Below are positions 8,971 to 17,047 of a stretch of 64,000 nt of DNA, piece after piece. The DNA is taken from contig NZ_QGEG01000001.1 in assembly GCF_003149745.1 (NCBI RefSeq), positions 248,001 to 312,000 of the forward strand. The letters are read 5' to 3'. Position numbers and translations under genes: made by a program. Below the pieces are notes generated by a model. That model was not told the origin of the DNA and made no database searches. It worked only from the letters and a program-made list of their open reading frames with translations. Source of the stretch: Flagellimonas aquimarina. Lineage in GTDB: Bacteria; Bacteroidota; Bacteroidia; Flavobacteriales; Flavobacteriaceae. Within the stretch, counting starts at the first letter, position 1. Every line of letters starts with the position of its first letter.

Positions 8971-10080
8971 TTAAAAGCTGTTTCGAAAGGCTCTGGGAGA
9001 TTGGTTTGTAAATTTCTTGAAAATCCTATTAAAAGTCGCCTTAGAATTAAATCCGCAATCATAGGCTATGCTCATGATTTTAAGATTCTCATACTTAGAA
9101 TCTCCAAGACGTTTTTTTACCTCATCTACCCTATATTCATTTACAAAGTAATAAAAGTTCTTTTTCAACTTTCTATTTAAGGCAAGTGATATGTCTTTTT
9201 CGGTAAATCCAGATTGGGAACTTAACATTGTCAGGTTTAATTCAGGGTTCAAAAAAAGTTTTTCGTTTTTCATTATACTTTTCAAAACCGCTATAGGTTT
9301 AGAATAGTCTTTATCATCAACAATAAAATCAGCTTTAATGGGTGGATTATAAATTTGAGCTTGACCAAAACCCCTTATACTTAACCAATAGATTGTAATT
9401 ATCAAAATGAGCTGAGTAACCCAGCGATAGGAAAATAAAAGTCCTTGATTGTATTCCACAGTAAAATCTATGAGTACTTCATAGTCCACCAACTGAAATA
9501 GTACTATCGCCAAAAAAGAAAATGACAAAACTCCAATGAGCTGTTTTATCCAGTTAAGAGTTACATTATCTATAGTGGATACATGATTCAGCAGGGATGA
9601 GTTGTAATTTCCAAGATTCTTATACGCCATAGCTAGATAAATAAAAATCAACGGTATCGCGTAAAACCCTATTGATTCTGTAAAGTTGTGTAGTTTTTGA
9701 CTGTAATCCTCATTTTCGATTAAAATGTGATAAAATCCATGCAAATAATTTAGGACAAGTGGTGCAAAATGCCATAGATGTTTGGGAAGAAATCTTGAGT
9801 CTGGTTGAATAAGACATCTAATGTAAAAATAAAAAGCAGGGCCTAGCCAATACGTCATTGTAAAAGGCAGGTAGTAGAGCCATTCATTGGTTCCATAAAG
9901 CTTAAACTCCAAAAATAGGCTGGTCAGCAATGTACTGCTCAAAGAAATAAGGAGCACCAAAAGAAATTTGTTTGCTGTTCGATTATCTTTCTTTACCAAT
10001 AACAAAAAGGAAAAAATCAAGCCAGTGATTATCGCCGTAAAACTAAGAAGCTGAACAATGTTTACATGGAATTTGATCAT
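8971..10080 (-). CDS. Membrane-anchored AraC-family transcriptional regulator
   Basis: 369 residues. Seven hydrophobic segments (residues about 8-245) precede a C-terminal AraC helix-turn-helix domain (about 265-369), recognised by LNLTMLSSQSGFTEKDISLALN and IMSIAYDCGFNSKATFNRIFKKF followed by QSPRAFR. Same architecture as the gene at 1644-2771 but not a recent duplicate by eye. It stands alone: the neighbour downstream is the serine hydrolase 250 bp away, and upstream is a 364-bp intergenic region. Target unknown. Confidence 0.88.
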   Translation of the reverse strand: MIKFHVNIVQLLSFTAIITGLIFSFLLLVKKDNRTANKFLLVLLISLSSTLLTSLFLEFKLYGTNEWLYYLPFTMTYWLGPAFYFYIRCLIQPDSRFLPKHLWHFAPLVLNYLHGFYHILIENEDYSQKLHNFTESIGFYAIPLIFIYLAMAYKNLGNYNSSLLNHVSTIDNVTLNWIKQLIGVLSFSFLAIVLFQLVDYEVLIDFTVEYNQGLLFSYRWVTQLILIITIYWLSIRGFGQAQIYNPPIKADFIVDDKDYSKPIAVLKSIMKNEKLFLNPELNLTMLSSQSGFTEKDISLALNRKLKKNFYYFVNEYRVDEVKKRLGDSKYENLKIMSIAYDCGFNSKATFNRIFKKFTNQSPRAFRNSF

Positions 10081-10360
10081 TTAGCCATTTCTTAATATTT
10101 TCAGGTCTAAGCTATCCATATTTGCTTTCTTTAATCAAAAATGATGTTTAAAATAACAGAAAACCTAAAGCATGGCAAAATGAATAGTTGTTTTCCTATG
10201 TATCCATTAAACCAGTTCGAATTTCTTGAGGTTGTATTATGCATAGAATTCATTACAATATCTGCTAATGTTTTCAAGAACTTAGAATCAATGCTTAGCA
10301 GGAATTACTTTAACCTATTTGAGTTCAGATATCAGCAGATGTTTAACCATCAATCAATAC

Positions 10361-10378
10361 TTCCTTCCAGACCGCAGA
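10361..10378 (+). repeat. 18-bp motif, copy 2 (TTCCTTCCAGACCGCAGA)
   Basis: Identical to 741-758 in the same orientation and also followed at once by an intrinsic-type terminator. A chance 18-bp match in 64 kb is very unlikely, so the motif is probably conserved for a reason (small RNA 3' part or mobile boundary). Confidence 0.55.
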
Positions 10379-10381
10379 GTT

Positions 10382-10420
10382 AAATTCCAATTCATTGTTT
10401 TTCAATGTTTTGGGATTTTT
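10382..10420 (+). terminator. Double-hairpin intrinsic terminator
   Basis: The outer stem AAATTCCAA (10382-10390) pairs with TTGGGATTT (10410-10418) with one G-T wobble, the inner stem CATTG (10393-10397) pairs with CAATG (10403-10407), and five T follow at 10416-10420 on the plus strand. No plus-strand gene precedes it, which suggests an unannotated transcript. Confidence 0.55.
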
Positions 10421-10444
10421 GCTTTTCTGCTTTCTTGTGATAGA

Positions 10445-11509
10445 TCAATTCCAAGTTCTTTCAAGGAATTTAATGAAATTGAGGTGCATTATATTTTCTA
10501 CATCACCATCTGAATAACCTCTTTTAGATAGTAAGACAGGAATTTTCTGCAAATCAGCTATAGTATTGAGATCCTCCGGGGATTGTTCCTTTCCAAAAGC
10601 CCCGTCAAGATCTGTTCCAATGCCCACATGTAAGGAATTGCCAGCCAGTTGGCAAATGTGATCAATATTATCCACCACTTTGTTTAAGGTAACCCCCATT
10701 TCTTTTGGAGTGGATTTTCCCCTTATCCAATTAGGGACCATCATCCATGCATCAAGAGCAATTCCTACGACCGCTTTTCTACTAATAAGTTCATTGATTT
10801 GCTCATCCGAAAACTGTCTATTATGATTTACAAATTTCCTGCAGTTGTTATGGCTTGCCCAAACCGGTCCATTGTATATTTTCATGGTTTCCCAAAAACT
10901 CATATCACAGAGGTGGGTGGCATCCAAAATAAGGTTGAGTTCTTCTATTTTTTTTAGAAGTTCTTTTCCTTTATAGCCAATTCCCCCAATGGAGTCAGTG
11001 CCGTGTGCATATGTCCCTGGCCCATAATGCGCAGGACCAATGGCCCTTAACCCCATTTTATGAGATTTTTCTAGATGCTCTATAGTAACAATCGAATCTG
11101 CACCTTCTAAGCTAAGTATGTATCCAATTGGCTTTTTGGAACCATCTTTTTTCCAAAGTGCAATATGTGCTTTTAACTCTTTTATATTGGTAATTTGCAC
11201 CATCTCACCAATTTCTTCCATAGCCTTGTACCAGGCAAATTGACCCTGGGTTTGCGCCCAAGCCTGGTGCTGTGAGTTCCAACCTGGTAATGGACTTCCT
11301 CTTTTTACGTAACGAGCAATTTGTGTTGCTACGCAGAGGCCAACATTACCTTTTCGCATTGCCTGTAACGAAACCGTGTTTTTGCCCCGATCCGGTTTAT
11401 CGGTCATCCCCATTTCACTCTTTCTAATTTCCTCAACAGTCCAGGTCAAATCCCTGTTCCATTCCAAAGCGTTCATGGCCAAATCCAAATGTGCATCGAA
11501 TACGAACAT
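10445..11509 (-). CDS. Peptidase M19 (membrane/renal dipeptidase family)
   Basis: 354 residues, cytoplasmic (no signal peptide), normal length for the family. Metal ligands of the M19 binuclear zinc site can be seen: His7-x-Asp9 in FDAHLDLAMNA, the glutamate in SLEGADSI, the histidine in ILDATHLCDMSFW and the one in WASHNNCR. GLRAIGPAHYGPGTYAHGTD is the typical substrate-side segment, although the family often has LTH here. It would split dipeptides, often with a D-residue at the C-terminus. It is the last gene of a minus-strand operon: GntP permease - RidA - dipeptidase, 48 bp after RidA. The set points to uptake and breakdown of D-amino acid or hydroxy-acid compounds. Confidence 0.88.
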   Translation of the reverse strand: MFVFDAHLDLAMNALEWNRDLTWTVEEIRKSEMGMTDKPDRGKNTVSLQAMRKGNVGLCVATQIARYVKRGSPLPGWNSQHQAWAQTQGQFAWYKAMEEIGEMVQITNIKELKAHIALWKKDGSKKPIGYILSLEGADSIVTIEHLEKSHKMGLRAIGPAHYGPGTYAHGTDSIGGIGYKGKELLKKIEELNLILDATHLCDMSFWETMKIYNGPVWASHNNCRKFVNHNRQFSDEQINELISRKAVVGIALDAWMMVPNWIRGKSTPKEMGVTLNKVVDNIDHICQLAGNSLHVGIGTDLDGAFGKEQSPEDLNTIADLQKIPVLLSKRGYSDGDVENIMHLNFIKFLERTWN

Positions 11510-11557
11510 AGTTAGGTGTTATAATATATAAATAATACACAGGCAATTTTTGTTGCT

Positions 11558-12022
11558 TTAATGCAACTGGAACATTGCCTCTACTTCAACGGGAATATTG
11601 TCTGGTAACATCATGCCAACTGCACTTCTAACTCCAATGCCGTTTTCTTTTCCAAACACATCAGCCATAAGTTCACTGAACCCATTTACAACATAGGGTT
11701 GTCTTCCAAAATCAGGAGTAGAATTCACCATTCCTAAAACTTTGACCACTCTTTTTATTTTATCCAAACTGCCAAAATGTGTTTGAATGGTAGATAACAT
11801 GGTTAGTCCAACTTGGCGAGCTGCCAATTTAGCTTCATCTTCGTTTAGGTCATCTCCAGCTCTACCTATCATCAAAGTTCCATCCAAATTAATAGGTCCC
11901 TGTCCAGAAATGTACAGAAAATTATCCACCACCAATAGTGGCTTGTATACTCCAAGTGGTTTAGGGGCAGGAGGAAATTGAAGCCCCAACTGTTTTATTC
12001 TTTCTGAAGGTAAATTATCCAT
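11558..12022 (-). CDS. RidA/YjgF-family enamine-imine deaminase
   Basis: 154 residues from the ATG at 12022; the frame is open 84 bp further upstream but that part overlaps the permease gene and has no family match. Features of the family: VDNFLYISGQGP near the start, the substrate arginine in GVRSAVGMMLP, and a C-terminal VEVEAMFQL. It is somewhat longer than canonical 125-130-residue RidA, as in the YjgF subfamily with an N-terminal helical extension. RidA hydrolyses reactive 2-aminoacrylate-type enamines made by PLP enzymes; here it sits between a permease and a dipeptidase, suggesting amino-acid catabolism although no PLP enzyme lies in the operon. Confidence 0.88.
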   Translation of the reverse strand: MDNLPSERIKQLGLQFPPAPKPLGVYKPLLVVDNFLYISGQGPINLDGTLMIGRAGDDLNEDEAKLAARQVGLTMLSTIQTHFGSLDKIKRVVKVLGMVNSTPDFGRQPYVVNGFSELMADVFGKENGIGVRSAVGMMLPDNIPVEVEAMFQLH

Positions 12023-12033
12023 AATTATAAAAA

Positions 12034-13347
12034 TTAAATAAACATATTCAACGTTAATACTCCCAAAAGTCCAATTATTCCAACCAAGGTTTCCATAACC
12101 GTCCATGTGGACAAAGTTTCTTTGACCGTAAGGTTGAAATATTCTTTGAACATCCAGAAACCAGTATCGTTTACATGAGATAACATTAGACTTCCGGAGC
12201 CAATGGCCAACACCATGAGTTCTGTATTAACACCTGTTCCTGATGCCAGTGGAAGAACAATGCCCGCCGCTGTCAACCCAGCTACAGTTGCAGAACCAAC
12301 ACAAACACGTATTGCTGTTGCTATCAACCAAGCCAAAACCAAAGGAGATACACTAGAGCCTTTTAATGAATCTGCAATATAATTGCTTATGCCACTGTCC
12401 ACCAGTACTTCTTTAAGAGCACCTGCTCCAGCAATAATAAGAAGAATCATAGTGATACTGGATACAGAACTGGACAGAGAGTCCATAACCGCAATCATTT
12501 TTTTACCTCTTGCCAATCCCAACGTATAAATCGCCACCAATACCGAGATTAACATAGCAATAACTGGATTTCCCAAGAACACAAGAATGGTTTTAACACT
12601 ACTGTCTTGCATAAATTGATCTGCAGCAATGGAAAGACCTATTAACAATATGGGCAGCAAAGCGGTAATAACACTTACCATAACACTAGGCAAATACTCA
12701 TCCTTTATAACAACCGGATTGTAAAATTCCTTCAAAGGCTTGGCCTCTATTTTTTTTATTGTTCGTGCAAAAAGAGGACCAGCGATAACAATTGCAGGAA
12801 TTGCTATGACAATACCATAGATCATGGTTTTTCCGATATTGGCATTAAACATCGCTGCTATAGCTGTTGGAGCAGGATGTGGTGGAAGGTATCCATGGGT
12901 TACGGATAAGGATGTGAGCATGGGCAACCCAACATATAGCAATGGAAGACCGGTTGAAATAGCAATGGTAAATACTAAAGGGATCAATATTACAAACCCA
13001 ACGGAATAAAACATGGGAATACCCACAATAAATCCAGTTAAAACCACTGCCCATTGCACATATTTGACCCCAAAAGCTCCTACCAATTTTGTAGTAATCT
13101 GTTGCGCCGCACCGCTATCGGCAACCAGTTTCCCCAACATTGCACCTAGACCCAAAATCAGGACCAAAAAACCAAGTGTATTCCCAATGCCCGTTTGGAT
13201 GGATTTTACAAGACCCTCTAAATCCATGCTTTGGGATATTCCAACAAATAAGGAAACAATTATAAATGAAAGAAAAGCGTTGAGTTTAAATTTTGCGATG
13301 AGGAGAAATAACAGGAATATTCCTATTACTACAAAAACAATGGGCAT
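12034..13347 (-). CDS. GntP-family permease (gluconate/organic acid:H+ symporter type)
   Basis: 437 residues with about twelve hydrophobic segments. GntP-family features: the N-terminal LILGLGAMLGKLVADSGAA, the HGYLPPHPAPTAIA segment that is almost invariant in the family, and the C-terminal SHVNDTGFWMFKEYF. Members carry gluconate, idonate, D-serine or other hydroxy acids with protons. Because it leads an operon with RidA and an M19 dipeptidase, a D-amino acid or related substrate is a better guess than gluconate; that is inference. Its ATG is 12 bp upstream of the RidA start region stop-to-start interval, so the two are coupled. Dyads at 13406-13466 may be its operators. Confidence 0.92.
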   Translation of the reverse strand: MPIVFVVIGIFLLFLLIAKFKLNAFLSFIIVSLFVGISQSMDLEGLVKSIQTGIGNTLGFLVLILGLGAMLGKLVADSGAAQQITTKLVGAFGVKYVQWAVVLTGFIVGIPMFYSVGFVILIPLVFTIAISTGLPLLYVGLPMLTSLSVTHGYLPPHPAPTAIAAMFNANIGKTMIYGIVIAIPAIVIAGPLFARTIKKIEAKPLKEFYNPVVIKDEYLPSVMVSVITALLPILLIGLSIAADQFMQDSSVKTILVFLGNPVIAMLISVLVAIYTLGLARGKKMIAVMDSLSSSVSSITMILLIIAGAGALKEVLVDSGISNYIADSLKGSSVSPLVLAWLIATAIRVCVGSATVAGLTAAGIVLPLASGTGVNTELMVLAIGSGSLMLSHVNDTGFWMFKEYFNLTVKETLSTWTVMETLVGIIGLLGVLTLNMFI

Positions 13348-13405
13348 AAATTTTGGTTATTGATCGTATATAAATGTAAGAATTCAGAAGTAAAAACCGC
13401 CAACA

Positions 13406-13466
13406 ATCCATCATGGATTACCATCAAAAAAGACAAATATTGTGATGGTTAATACAGAATAACCAT
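13406..13466 (-). promoter_or_regulatory. Array of CCAT/ATGG dyads upstream of the permease operon
   Basis: Three overlapping inverted repeats lie 59-119 bp before the permease ATG: ATCCAT-c-ATGGAT (13406-13418), ACCATCA (13420-13426) with TGATGGT (13443-13449), and ATGGTTA (13445-13451) with TAACCAT (13460-13466). The shared core suggests binding of one dimeric regulator at several places, or alternative RNA folds in the leader. No regulator gene for it is evident nearby. Confidence 0.4.
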
Positions 13467-13486
13467 TTTAAACCATTCCGTCTTTT

Positions 13487-13523
13487 AAAATTGATGCAAT
13501 ACCCTGGCCTTGCCATCAATTTT
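13487..13523. promoter_or_regulatory. 10-bp-stem hairpin in divergent intergenic region
   Basis: AAAATTGATG (13487-13496) pairs perfectly with CATCAATTTT (13514-13523) around a 17-base loop, followed on the plus strand by a T-rich run. It lies between two divergent genes, so it is either part of an unannotated small transcript or a leader structure of the permease message. Confidence 0.4.
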
Positions 13524-13576
13524 TATTGTTTTACAGACACATTTAAAATACTGGAACATCATTTCTAAAGGACCTC

Positions 13577-13608
13577 AAAAGCTTTCAGCTAAAGTTGAAG
13601 GCTTTTTT
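13577..13608 (+). terminator. Orphan intrinsic terminator between divergent genes
   Basis: AAAAGCTTTCA (13577-13587) pairs with TTGAAGGCTTTT (13595-13606) with one wobble; six T follow the GC. It points to the plus strand, yet the gene before it (GntP permease) is on the minus strand and the YegP-like gene starts after it. It therefore suggests a short plus-strand transcript that starts somewhere in 13380-13540. Confidence 0.6.
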
Positions 13609-13697
13609 ATTTTAAGCCGTTTATTATTATTTACTATGCATGATTAGCATATTTTTAATAAAAAACTTAGTTTTAAAGCAATTAAAAACATAATCCC

Positions 13698-14027
13698 ATG
13701 GGTAAATTTGAAATAAAGAAAGACAAATCTGGACAATTCAGATTTAATTTAAAGGCCAACAACGGCCAAGTTATTCTAAGTAGTGAGGCATATACTACAA
13801 AGCCTGCTTGCGAAAACGGTATCGCATCCGTGCGAACAAACTCTCAAGATGACAATAGGTTTGACAGAAAAACTGCTAAGGACGGCAGCCCTTATTTTAA
13901 TTTGAAAGCTTCTAACGGACAAGTTATTGGGGCAAGTGAAATGTACTCAAGTGCATCCGCCATGGAGAACGGTGTCGCTTCTGTAAAAAGCAATGCGCCA
14001 GATGCTTCTGTCGAAGATAATTCATAG
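13698..14027 (+). CDS. YegP-like protein with two DUF1508 repeats
   Basis: 109 residues made of two copies of the DUF1508 module: GKFEIKKDKSGQFRFNLKA with NGQVILSSEAYTTKPACENGI, then SPYFNLKASNGQVIGASEMY with SAMENGVASV. Two modules in tandem is the usual YegP form; the fold is a compact alpha/beta domain and its biochemical role is not established. A short acidic tail follows. It stands alone, with a strong hairpin terminator after it and an AT-rich promoter region (13609-13697) before it. Confidence 0.93.
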   Translation: MGKFEIKKDKSGQFRFNLKANNGQVILSSEAYTTKPACENGIASVRTNSQDDNRFDRKTAKDGSPYFNLKASNGQVIGASEMYSSASAMENGVASVKSNAPDASVEDNS

Positions 14028-14078
14028 CTTTTTCCAAAATATCTCTTTTATATCATGTTAGTGTTGATATAAAACTTA

Positions 14079-14100
14079 AGACGGCCCAATTGGGCCGTCT
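14079..14100. terminator. Palindromic terminator
   Basis: A 22-base perfect palindrome (AGACGGCCCA at 14079-14088 and TGGGCCGTCT at 14091-14100) followed by a CT-rich run with four T. It lies between the convergent YegP-like gene and the cytochrome gene ending at 14134, and can terminate both. Confidence 0.75.
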
Positions 14101-14133
14101 CTCTTTTCTCCTTGACCATAAATCGGCTACAGA

Positions 14134-16179
14134 TTAATTAAAAACCAGTTCATCCAAGAAAATAAAACTATTACCTCCTGGAGCAATATGCCAATCTGGA
14201 TTTTTTAGTGGGCTTTCAACAAAAAGTTTTACTTTTTTTAATGAAATAGGATCAAAACTAATGTTGTAAGCCATCCGCTCAATATCAATTGAAGGTGTTG
14301 GTTTTGGTAATTTTATAGTCTTTATTTTTTTGAAACTATTCCCATCGGCTGAACCCCAAACGGTATAACCTACGGGAAAGAAAATCCAACTAGTGGGTAT
14401 GGAAAGGCTCCCGACCGAGATGTTGGATATTGTGGTCTGTTCTTTAAATTCAACTGTTGCCGTCATATGTTGACTTTCATAGCCCACCCAATTTCCATCA
14501 ACAAAGTTAGTTGTCCCCCGTTTAAGGTCCATAAGGGTTTCCCCCCCTTTAGCCGTGTATTTTGGATGAGGTGATTGAGCCAAAGTGATATTGTTGATCT
14601 CCACTTGGTTTTTTAGAAAATGTGCAGTACTTGTTAAACTAGGTTCCCAATTGTCCAATGTGGAATATGTCTTTAGGGTAGAGGTTTCTTTAAGATAAAA
14701 TGGCTCGGTATATTCTTTGGCTATAGTATCATTTTTTGAATTTTCAGTGATATAAAACACCTTGGCACCTTCAAAATATTGTTCTATAGATATTTTTACA
14801 GAATCCTTAAAAATTTCTTGGTCTGCAATAATGGTTGGTGGAGATAAGGTGCTAGACGCAAAAACACTATCCGCGACTCGACTTTGCACCATAATTGTTT
14901 CATTCTCTTTTTGAAATTCAGAAAGCCCATCTTTGGTCATTTTGGTTTGCCACACGTACAGATTTTTTAAATTAGGTAGCGTTGCTAAAGAGTTAAGGGC
15001 AGAATCGTCCAACTCAGAACCATAAAGGTTTAACGATTCTAAAAATTCTAAGTTGCTGATTATCTGAACAGTAGCATTGGTTATCCCTGTATTCTGCAAC
15101 TGGAGCTTTGTAAGATGTTTAAACTGTTTTAGCCGTTTTGCCAATTCATCGGTTAAATTGGTATATCCTAAGTTTATTTCGACAATATTGTCTTTATAAG
15201 GCTTAAGCAAATCAAAGTCCTCATCGCTAAGGTTCTTTCGTTTCAAAAAATTAACGAACAATAACGGCATCTCTTCTGAAGCTAACTGGGCAGAAATATT
15301 ACTTTGTGACAAACCTGCAATGAACTCTAAAGGCACATCATCCACTTTTTCCGCAATTAGTGCTTTGAGAGAGTTGTCTTTTTCCAATGAAGCCAAAATT
15401 GCATCCAACTTTTCATCTGTAGGCAGATTCTTTACCACACAATCAAAACAATTCTCATTTTTCATCCACCAATTCATTAAAAGTACTTCTTCAGAGGTAA
15501 GCTGCACTTTTCCCTTTGGTGGCATATGTTCTTTATCTGCCATAGGAAGATAAAGACGATGCATAAGCAACGAAGTCTTCTCCTTCTCCAGTGAATCTAG
15601 AAGTGAGCCTGAATCTCCACCAGCCAATAACTCTTTTTGTGATGTAAGCAATAACCCGCCTTTGGCCTTCCCACTATTGTGGCAACTAACACATTTTTGC
15701 TGAAGAATAGGTTGAATGACATCTGAGAATACCACTGCTTGTGCTATATCCTCAATTACAGGTTCTTCGTAAGCTTCTTTGAACAAAAAATCTTCGCCAT
15801 GAGTAAGACTTCCTCCGAAATGGCCTGTTAAGGTCAACAAAATCAACACCAACACAAATACTGGGAAGTACGTTTTTTGAGCCAACCCATTGGCTGATTT
15901 CTTTAAGAAAAATAATATCAAAGCTCCCACAGAAAAAGCTACAGCAATCCACCTGTGCCTAAAAAGCAGCTCTTCATCATACCCTCCATTTTCTCCTAAA
16001 AACCAACCAGATGCAACTGAAAAGATAGCACTAAAAGCACCTATTGCCAGAGCAAAAAGGATAGTTCCGTTATCTTTTGGGGCCGGTTTTTTATAATAAT
16101 AGAGCTCCATTAAAAATGCTAAAACCAAAATCCCTATGGGCAAATGGACAAATAAAGGATGTAAATTTCCTAACTGCAT
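14134..16179 (-). CDS. DUF2231 membrane cytochrome c with leucine-rich repeats and chitobiase-type C-terminal module
   Basis: 681 residues, a mosaic. Residues 1-130 hold four membrane helices of the DUF2231 type (LHPLFVHLPIGIL near the N-terminus). A periplasmic PSCyt1-like cytochrome follows: heme motif Cys163-x-x-Cys166-His167 in QKCVSCHNSG and a candidate distal Met219 in HMPPKG. Leucine-rich repeats fill about 330-420 (ELAKRLKQFKHLTKLQLQNT), then a chitobiase/beta-hexosaminidase C-terminal type domain (about 440-525) and a discoidin-like domain (about 535-681). The last two are shared with the next gene upstream. It is the last gene of a minus-strand cassette, 13 bp after that gene. Likely a membrane electron-transfer subunit with glycan-binding modules; the reaction is unknown. 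Confidence 0.85.
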   Translation of the reverse strand: MQLGNLHPLFVHLPIGILVLAFLMELYYYKKPAPKDNGTILFALAIGAFSAIFSVASGWFLGENGGYDEELLFRHRWIAVAFSVGALILFFLKKSANGLAQKTYFPVFVLVLILLTLTGHFGGSLTHGEDFLFKEAYEEPVIEDIAQAVVFSDVIQPILQQKCVSCHNSGKAKGGLLLTSQKELLAGGDSGSLLDSLEKEKTSLLMHRLYLPMADKEHMPPKGKVQLTSEEVLLMNWWMKNENCFDCVVKNLPTDEKLDAILASLEKDNSLKALIAEKVDDVPLEFIAGLSQSNISAQLASEEMPLLFVNFLKRKNLSDEDFDLLKPYKDNIVEINLGYTNLTDELAKRLKQFKHLTKLQLQNTGITNATVQIISNLEFLESLNLYGSELDDSALNSLATLPNLKNLYVWQTKMTKDGLSEFQKENETIMVQSRVADSVFASSTLSPPTIIADQEIFKDSVKISIEQYFEGAKVFYITENSKNDTIAKEYTEPFYLKETSTLKTYSTLDNWEPSLTSTAHFLKNQVEINNITLAQSPHPKYTAKGGETLMDLKRGTTNFVDGNWVGYESQHMTATVEFKEQTTISNISVGSLSIPTSWIFFPVGYTVWGSADGNSFKKIKTIKLPKPTPSIDIERMAYNISFDPISLKKVKLFVESPLKNPDWHIAPGGNSFIFLDELVFN

Positions 16180-16192
16180 TATTAACTTTTAT

Positions 16193-17047
16193 TTATTCAA
16201 CAATAATTTCATCTACAAAAACCCAAGGCAATGTTCCTTTACCTGGATGCCAACCAGGGATTTCTTTTAAAGAAGAAATGGTTATGGTCAATTCGCTATA
16301 TTTTTCTTTTTGAACTGGAACCTCAATAAAATCCATTGTCTTGCTTTTTGCTTCATCACCACTGTTCAATTCTATAGCCCCTATATTCCCCTTTTTAGAT
16401 TTTACACTTATTGAAGCAGGTAAAAAAATCCATGACCCTTGATCTTGTAAAACACTCATGATTAACTTTTCCACCAAAATAGGTTCAGAAAATTTAAGGT
16501 CAACAACAATTTCGTTTTCTTGAAAACCCAACCATTTTGCACCATTTCTAAAGTTAACGGTTCCCTTAAGGCCATCTATCAAGGTGTTTTCTCCACTTCC
16601 TTTATAATTTTCATTGGGTCCTGGGTTAATATTTATTGCAGCGTTGGAAATATCCTTGCTCATTTTACGTATAACCATCGCTAGCTCTTCGCTAGGCTTA
16701 AAATCCTTGTGAAAAGCCCTTACTTTTAAGTGAGTCGTAGTTGTAATTTTTAAAGGTGCCCCATAACTACTGGCATTTTCTGTAACATTGCTTCCGTCCG
16801 TTGTATATCGGAGAATTGCATTATCATAAGCCAAATCTACCTTTACCAATGCCGAATTTCTAAAAAGTGATGAATCTATGTGAACTATGGGAAGTGACAA
16901 TTGAATGGCTGATTCATTTAAAAAAATAGGTTTCTTTGATTGGCACGAAAGAGTGGTTAAACTGAAAAAGAAAATCAAAGCCGTTCCTTTCGCAATCTTG
17001 CCAAAAGTGCCAATTGCTGTATTTAACTTAAGACCTAAAACCGTCAT
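16193..17047 (-). CDS. Lipoprotein with chitobiase-type and discoidin-like domains
   Basis: 284 residues from the ATG at 17047, which overlaps the upstream stop codon (ATGA); an in-frame start at 17089 would lie inside the upstream gene. The hydrophobic N-terminal segment ends in the lipobox SLTTLSC. Residues about 50-130 form a chitobiase C-terminal-type domain (ILRYTTDGSNVTENASSYGA, LKVRAFHKDFKPSEE), and 150-284 a galactose-binding-like domain (NTLIDGLKGTVNFRNGAKWL, VFVDEIIVE at the end). Both domains are homologous to the tail of the cytochrome gene at 14134-16179. In other Bacteroidetes this pair trails GH20 hexosaminidases; here no catalytic domain is present, so a glycan-binding or scaffold role is likely. 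Confidence 0.82.
   Translation of the reverse strand: MTVLGLKLNTAIGTFGKIAKGTALIFFFSLTTLSCQSKKPIFLNESAIQLSLPIVHIDSSLFRNSALVKVDLAYDNAILRYTTDGSNVTENASSYGAPLKITTTTHLKVRAFHKDFKPSEELAMVIRKMSKDISNAAININPGPNENYKGSGENTLIDGLKGTVNFRNGAKWLGFQENEIVVDLKFSEPILVEKLIMSVLQDQGSWIFLPASISVKSKKGNIGAIELNSGDEAKSKTMDFIEVPVQKEKYSELTITISSLKEIPGWHPGKGTLPWVFVDEIIVE

Larger units (their letters stand above)
10081..10444. other. Intergenic region without a supported gene
   Basis: 364 bp between two minus-strand genes. A plus-strand frame (10141-10383) is open but has no family resemblance, and its end runs through the 18-bp motif, so I do not call it a gene. The region holds the second copy of that motif and a terminator-like double hairpin, both oriented to the plus strand although no plus-strand gene is known here. 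Confidence 0.5.

Noticed and set aside
10141-10383. 80-codon plus-strand frame in the gap before the dipeptidase gene
   Set aside because: No family match, and it runs through the 18-bp motif, which is read in another frame at its first copy; likely chance.
12846-13363. Frames opposite the GntP permease
   Set aside because: Shadows of a membrane protein gene whose transmembrane periodicity is clear on the minus strand.
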